Below, in pieces: positions 58,218-64,000 of a stretch of DNA of 64,000 bases. The notes under the pieces are model-generated. The model searched no databases. It was not told the origin of the DNA and worked only from the letters and a program-made list of their open reading frames with translations. The DNA is from Acridotheres tristis. Lineage: Eukaryota; Chordata; Aves; Passeriformes; Sturnidae. The stretch lies in NCBI GenBank assembly GCA_037013685.1, contig CM072884.1, positions 110,834,048-110,898,047 of the forward strand, in the 5' to 3' direction. Numbering within the stretch: the first letter of the stretch is position 1; each line of letters begins with the position of its first letter. The translations under genes and the position numbers were made by a program.

Positions 58218-58690
58218 AGGGGATTCTGCCTCTCTGCTCTGATGAAAATCCACCTGCAGAGCTGCCTCCAGCTCTGCTGTCACCAGCACAGGACAGATGT
58301 GCACCTGCATGAAGGTGATCACAGGGCTGGAGCACCTTTCCTACGAAGCCAGGCTGAGAGAGTTGGGGTTGCTCAGCCTGGAGAAGGCTCCAGAGAGACC
58401 TTGGAGCATCTTGCAGTGCCTAAAAGGGGCAACAAAAGAGCTGGACAGGGACTGTTTACAACATCATGTGTGGATAGGAGAAGGAGTGATGGCTTTGGGT
58501 AGAAATAGGGTAGGTTTAGGTCAGATATTAGAAAAAAAATCTTTACTGTGAGGGCAGTGAGGCAGAGGTTGCCCAGAGCAGCTGTGGCTGCTCCATCCCC
58601 GGGAAGTGTCCAATGCCAAGCTGAAGCTCTGTGCAGCCTGGGATAGTGGAAGGTGTCCCTGCCCCTGGCAGGGGACTGTGCCCCTTGACT
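58218..58690 (+). mobile_element. CR1 LINE, 3' part, plus strand
   Basis: Starts upstream of most copies, at 'ggattctgcctctctgctctg', then 'ccagctctgctgtcaccagcac', 'cacagggctggagcacctttcc', 'gagagagttggggttgctcagc', 'taggtcagatattag', 'gttgcccagagcagctgtgg' and 'ggtgtccctgcccctggcagg'. The final ATTCTRTG tip is missing: sequence departs from CR1 after about 58685. At about 470 bp it is one of the longest 3' pieces here. Confidence 0.9.
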
Positions 58691-60889
58691 CTGCACCTCC
58701 TCACTTCCCTGAGGATGTGCTCCAGGCACAAACAGCTGCCAAAGCTCTTAGCAAAACGTGATAACCCAAGCGCAGCTTCTGCCTTCCTTTATTGTTAGTG
58801 ACAGCTCCATTCTCAAAGCCACCCCTGCCTCTCTCAGGAAGGAGGATGCTCCAGGAGCCTTCCTCCTCTCTGCTGGCCACCCCCAATGTGGGCTGGCGAG
58901 GTTTTAACCTCTAACTGGTGTGGGAGTTTGATAGACAGACTCCAGCTCTGACACAGGAGGCCAAAAGCCTTTGAGGAATATGACTATCTGCTTATTAAGC
59001 CTGTCCTATTCCAGCCAAGGAGTACTCAAAGTAATCTCTGGTAATAGCTACAGAAAGGGTCACTGCTTGAAAGAAACATCGTGATCAAGGGTTCCCTTGT
59101 GTTCTGTTTTTCCAGCTTCTTTTTTCCCCTTTGAACTGGAAGACTGTGGGCAATAAGGATAATATTCCTTCGTGTGTGTGTAAAAATACCTTATTAGGAA
59201 AACTAATTTATTCAGACAGAAATATCTTCCTTTTCCTAAATATGCAGAAAATCAAATGCACAGTGGAGCAGCAAAAAGGAGGGTCTTCCTTGGTTACAGT
59301 TTATTGCAGTGAAATTCCCTACTGTGCCAGAAGTAATGTCACAGTAATGAGTAATGTCACAGAGTTCCTGGGTAAGTGCAAGTTTTGGGTGAATATCATG
59401 CCATATTTATTGTGAAACAGAATCACTGCTTTTAGGAAGGTTGAACATGAGCTTTTCTACAAAAAAAAAAAAAAAAGAGTGCATTTTCCTCCCTTGCAAG
59501 TATCATGTATTCTGACGTGTTGAAAGTTGAAGGAAATAAAAGACTTGTACATCAGGAATATCTAAATTGATTACACTGTTTCTGCAAAGGAATATTCTGT
59601 ATGTCAAAGATCACCTCTGGGTGGTAAGGGTCACTCAGCCTCAGCTGAGTTGGGAATAATCTACTGGAAGGTTTCTTCACTGAAGGTGGAGTCAAACAAA
59701 GGTATTATGGTTCCAGAGACAGTGTAGAAAATTAAAACATAATCTGAAGTTCTATTGGTTTTCTGAAATATGCATGTAGTGGGATTTTGATTTTCCTTTA
59801 GAAACATGCCTGGAAAATCACCGTTTTCTGCAGTCCCAGATCCATCATTTCCCCTGTGGTCAGGGATTTTCAGGGCTTATATGATTCTAGTACAGGTCAA
59901 TGACCCAAGTGCTGACACTTATTTCTCTCTTATAGGTAATTTAAAAATTGTTCAGTATGAAGCAAAATCAAATTTTGAAGCCATTGAAAATATTTACTAT
60001 TCATTCAACATCTTAAAAACATTGTTTGCTGTTTCTCTGATGTGCTGGCATTTATTTGATGGCTCAGCAACAAGCTCAGTGGTCCTACCCAACAGATAGT
60101 GTGGTGACCTGGCTTTCCAGCTATTCTCTGCATGTGTTTGTGTGTAAACCTGTGTATGTGCACACCTGAAAGTATCAGCACGTTTGGTGCTGCATCAGCA
60201 GAAACATAATTTATTCTGTCACCTATTTAAGAAGCTGCTGTAAATGATGTGTAAAAAAGAAAATTGAATAAATACATTTTGTGCCATACAACTCTATCAC
60301 CTGCAAAGGCAGGTGTTGATGCTCCAGGAATACACACAGTGTTGCAGACAGCAGAAACCTGGAGTGTGTTTGTGTTTCTTGTAGCACTTCTTTTAACATT
60401 TGATTATTTGTTCAGGGCCAGCGTGCTGCTGCTGCTTATCTATATATTGACAAGATTGGTTCCATGTAGAGCATTTGCCTGTATCTAACTTAGTTTGCAA
60501 AGACTATTTCAAGATGATGCCAGTGGGGGTGGGGACGTGAGAGGAAGAGAGGGAGAGAATATTTTTAATTAGTTTTGTGTAGGCAGGAGGGAGAGGACAG
60601 ACGTACACTGTAAATGTATCATATTTTTTACATTTTCCTTGTGATCTCAAGCAGCAAACAGACCAATCACAGCAGCCCAGCAGCTTTATTTGTGCTGTTT
60701 TTGGAAGACTTGGCGCTGCTAAGCACCCTTATTGTTGTTCCCAGCTTGACATTCCCCGTCCTTGACATCTCCCTTCCCTGGAATCGATGATGACTGCCAT
60801 CTCAGCCCTCAGGCTCCTCCACGGCTGCTTTCAACTGAGACAGCCTCGTCCCTTATTCCTTGCTGCCCTACTTTTGCCCCTCACCACCC
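58691..60889. other. Unique non-genic DNA
   Basis: No gene or repeat family is recognised. Small items are A16 at 59461-59476 and a 13-bp direct repeat AGTAATGTCACAG at 59332-59344 and 59350-59362. Composition is AT-rich up to about 60650, then GC content rises. Confidence 0.45.
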
Positions 60890-61006
60890 TCTCTCTAAAA
60901 GTCTACAGCAACTCGAATTCAGCTGGCTGTGGAGAGATGTTTTGAAAGGCTTTGCGCGCCTGGCTGAATCCCCGGTGGAAACTGAAATTTCCTGGTGGAA
61001 AAGTGG

Positions 61007-61032
61007 AGGGGGCTGTTTGCAACCAGCCCCCT
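61007..61032. other. 9-bp perfect stem-loop
   Basis: AGGGGGCTG (61007-61015) pairs exactly with CAGCCCCCT (61024-61032) around an 8-base loop, TTTGCAAC. Seven of nine pairs are G-C. Confidence 0.85.
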
Positions 61033-61106
61033 GCCTTTCTGCCTGCTCTGACACAGTGTGGCAGCTGGGACCCAACAGGGCCATTTGTCTGGGTAAAACA
61101 GTTAAA

Positions 61107-61114
61107 TATAAAAG
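61107..61114 (+). promoter_or_regulatory. Consensus TATA box (candidate)
   Basis: TATAAAAG is a full match to the core-promoter consensus. A start would be expected about 25-30 bp downstream, in the GGTACCTCGG region. No transcript evidence is available. Confidence 0.3.
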
Positions 61115-61288
61115 CCAACAATTTGCGGTACCTCGGCCTGTCCCGAGGAAATCGCGCCCACGGGGGATGAGAAGCTCTGGTTTCTTCTTGGTGCTTGATT
61201 ACACCCCAAGGACACGATTATCCCGTGCCAGTAGTCATCTTTCTTGTTAGGCCTTATTGCTTAATTGCAGCAGGACTGCAAAAAAATA

Positions 61289-61320
61289 GGGGGGAGAAAG
61301 GGGGGAAGGGGAAAAAAGGG
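61289..61320 (+). other. G-quadruplex motif
   Basis: G runs of 6, 6, 4 and 3 separated by AGAAA, AA and AAAAAA meet the G3+N1-7 rule. The whole stretch 61281-61324 is nearly pure purine on the plus strand. Confidence 0.7.
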
Positions 61321-61330
61321 AGATCAGGTG

Positions 61331-64000
61331 AGATATTTCAGAAATCATCGGAAGAGATGGGGATGGTTTGGGAGCTGCTGGCTATGTACGTTAATTAACC
61401 CTTCTCAGAGGAAATCCACAGAGCTGTACTTTCAAGAGAGATCTGCCCCCCTCCTCTCCCACACGCAGAGATGTGGTGGAGTCTCTCTCTTGGTATCTCA
61501 TCCACTGCTCCAGGCTCTTGATGTCAAAATATACCAGCTGAGAATGTAGGATAAGAACAGCCGTAGGCTTTCCTCTGGTCCTCAAGACATTTCAAATCTA
61601 TACTTTCCTGATTACTATAATACCCTGCTTCATCAAGAGCACAAATATTTTTTTTTTCTCTCCTGGTCTCCAAATAGGCAACTTTTACAGCAATACCTGA
61701 AAAACCTTGAAATAAAGAAAACAGAGAAACCCAGAAAATTCACTTGGGAGTGCGGAGCTCTAACCTATATTTACTTTTCCCATTGTGAGAAACATTTGAA
61801 CAATTCCTTAACATTTATAACTGCACATCTATCTGAAATAATTGAAACGGAAACGTTAAAAGAAATTACATTTCACTAATCCATTTACAATGGTATAAAT
61901 TGCTTCTCATAGCCAACTGCCAGACTTGCTGTTTTATTTAATAACTTTAATGCTGAGGTTCCCTGAGGCAAGGAGAGAGTTATCCCACCAACTGCAGGAG
62001 GTTTTACTGTAGTGTCCCCTGGCTATTGTCCAGGGACTGTGGAGGAGCTCAGCTAACATTGTCTGTTAGCATTCCCTGTCGCTGACAAAAATGTGTTTTA
62101 ATGTAAAATAATTCTAAGTGAAAGAGAAAAAGGTGTAAATGGTGCATCCTAGCAAATCACACTGTTTTATTGGTATATGATTGTGGCTGGGTGGCCAATA
62201 ATTTATCACTATAAAATGTGTTACTACATTTTGACAGCCAGCAATTGAGCAATGACCTTACTCCCCAGCAGAATCCCAAATACATCTCAAATTTAAAGGT
62301 CTCTCAGGCAGAAAAATCCTGCAAAGTCCAGCAGGAAAAATCCCAAGCACAGTCCCTTGATACTCATTGCTTTACAAGCTCCAACTGTTTCTGTAGCTCT
62401 AATTCTCGTATTCAGTTGTGTCTTGGGAGATAATTCTTTCTCCTCTCTCTCCGTGATGTGCTCCTGCATTAGGCTGACTTTCTTTCCAGGCTGTGAGTAA
62501 ATATGATTTTCCTCATTCAGATCTCCTTTTTCTCTGTGTGTGTGAGCTGGTTTGAGTGGAGATCCATATTCCCTGAGTTCTAAAGTACTCTCAGTCTCTT
62601 GCTCATCCCATGAAGGACAGGGTTAGGCTCAGGCACACTGTCAGCTCCTGTAGCCTGAGATATGTTAGAGGAGCACCAGGTTTCTCCAAAACCTGAAAAA
62701 TTGCTGACTAACAAAAATGAATCCACTTTTCAATAGATTCTGCACATTCAAATGCTGCCAAATATTGTTTTTGAGGTTAGAAGAACTTGCACTTTCTTAT
62801 AATGTGGAAGACTGCAGAACAACCTGTGAAGTAAGTTTTTATATATCCTATAAAGAAAATACAAGGAAATTAGCAAAATGTACTAAAAATGTGAAATAAA
62901 TGCTTTTGATTGAAAATACTTAAATGCTGTCAAAATAGCAGAGACATTCCCAGCCATGTTTGTGTTTTCAAATTGTATTGATCAAAACTGCTCACCATCT
63001 ATGACTTCTATAGGATCATGGCTGCTTTCTTTCATCATTCCTCTTAAAGAAATACATTTTTATTTTTAGGAAACTTGCCCCGAGGCAAAGACTAGAAATT
63101 GTTCTCAAGCAGATAGTATAATTAAGGATTGATCTGCACAGTGGGGAGATGTTGGATGAATCAGACACTGACATTTCCTTCTTTCCACTCTTTCTTATGA
63201 CTGAGAGCCTGGATTCCTTCCCAACAAAATAAGACACTTAACTATGTAGAAGATGTGGTGTTAGGAGTTTAGATACCCTTGATTGTCAAGGATTGTCAAA
63301 GCCACACAGGTATTTCCAGCTGGCAATTTATTCTCTGTCTTGTCATTGGCTTTAGCAGAAGCCTCAGGCAAATATTCTCCTGACACCTCAAGCAGGTGCC
63401 TGAGGTTGGAAGTGGGATGAAAGCAGGCAGAAAATTTTGTTTTATTTCAGCAGAGAATACCTGTTCCCAATTACCAACCAATTGGGGTTGAAACAGTGAT
63501 AAATATTCACGCAGCAAACTTGTGGTCACACAGGGAGGTCTTTGGCTTGTCTTCAATTCTTTGATTGCCTCCTTTAAATGTATTTTTGGATTAAGAATTG
63601 CTCAGCAGCGTGTCATGATTGGGATCCCCACTGAAGGCATGCAACCTTTTATTTAAATGTCCCAAGTTTAATGTCAGCTCTAAATAAATTTAGTGGAAAA
63701 AAAGTGTCAACATTTTTCCCACAGCAAAGTCTGGGCCCTGAAGTCATTGCATTTCTGCACATAGGGATATAAGAGATGGATATCTTGTGCCTTGTTCCTT
63801 CATGCTGCAGTAGAAGGTAGGAGATGAGCAGTTTAATCTGCTTTGCCATGCTTGATATTTACTTTGTTTAAAAATTATTTCCATAATAAATCAATTAAAG
63901 TATATATTTAATAAGCCACAGGCATTGAGAAAAATTGTAGAAGTCTTTCAAAATAGTACCTGGTTAAGAAGGATTAAAAATACACCCCAAAAAACCAGAA
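61331..64000. other. 2.7 kb of unique DNA, partly conserved-looking
   Basis: No gene or mobile element is recognised. The part 61740-62230 has balanced composition without repeats, with a CCAATAAT and several ATTA cores. An 8-bp stem with one bulge (GTCCCCTGG at 62013-62021, CCAGGGAC at 62029-62036) lies in it. The last 1.5 kb are AT-rich. Confidence 0.4.

Larger units (their letters stand above)
60890..61260. promoter_or_regulatory. CpG-enriched block with hairpins and TATA box (candidate)
   Basis: This is the strongest CpG cluster in the window, with about twelve CpGs between 60940 and 61230, including GCGCGCC and ATCGCGCCC. It is free of recognised repeats. It contains a 9-bp perfect hairpin, a consensus TATA box, and a 6-bp CCTCGG/CCGAGG hairpin 24 bp after the TATA box. 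A 162-codon plus frame (60762-61250) spans it but matches nothing known. A promoter or deeply conserved non-coding element is the best guess; neither is proven. Confidence 0.35.

Noticed and set aside
57797..58312. 171-codon open frame
   Set aside because: It runs into a CR1 element at 58218 and has no recognised homology.
60762..61250. 162-codon open frame over the CpG-rich block
   Set aside because: No domain or family is recognised, and frames on the other strand are open too. High GC content explains it.

Overview
The window looks like nuclear DNA of a songbird (Passeriformes). The evidence is the repeat content: more than twenty CR1 LINE pieces in both orientations with the typical avian 3' end (ATTCTRTG-type terminus), several LTRs resembling songbird endogenous retroviruses, and one tRNA-Ile-derived SINE with a CR1-like tail. 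The DNA is moderately AT-rich and CpG-poor, with vertebrate-style microsatellites. Nothing bacterial, plasmid or phage-like is present.

I recognise no complete or partial host protein-coding gene, no rRNA or tRNA gene and no CRISPR array. The long open frames are explained by simple repeats, LTRs or CR1, or lie in sequence I cannot tie to any family. The window is best described as intergenic or deep-intronic DNA. The only recognisable protein homology is CR1: a minus-strand fragment at about 51600-53300 still carries decayed parts of ORF1 (SGNH esterase) and ORF2 (endonuclease to start of reverse transcriptase).

Layout. 1-12 kb: an LTR (1373-1982), an opposed CR1 pair (2961-3531), an enhancer-like block (4440-4660), a 9-bp minisatellite (5082-5157), a nearly perfect 150-bp inverted repeat (5711-5860 and 7458-7607) and a 74-bp direct repeat (9130 and 10264). 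12-17 kb: unique DNA, then a dense mosaic of mobile elements (15612-17154). 17-33 kb: mostly unique, with one LTR (21376-22118) and four or five CR1 copies. 33.9-38.4 kb: a 498-bp CATC satellite and a 254-bp TATAGA satellite. 39-47 kb: CR1s, the SINE, a second copy of the 21-kb LTR family (43546-44114), and a second copy of the 1.4-kb LTR family (45654-46263) inserted inside a CR1. 47-64 kb: mostly unique, with the internal CR1 fragment, two more CR1 copies, and a CpG-enriched block with hairpins, a TATA box and a G-quadruplex motif (60890-61320).

I found no convincing new multi-gene system. The best leads are the 150-bp inverted repeat whose identity extends beyond the CR1 end into unique flank, the CpG/hairpin/TATA block near 61 kb, the rare SINE, the 3'-less CR1 fragment, and two exon-like segments with good splice consensus. 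Repeat family names rest on recognition by eye, not on a database search.
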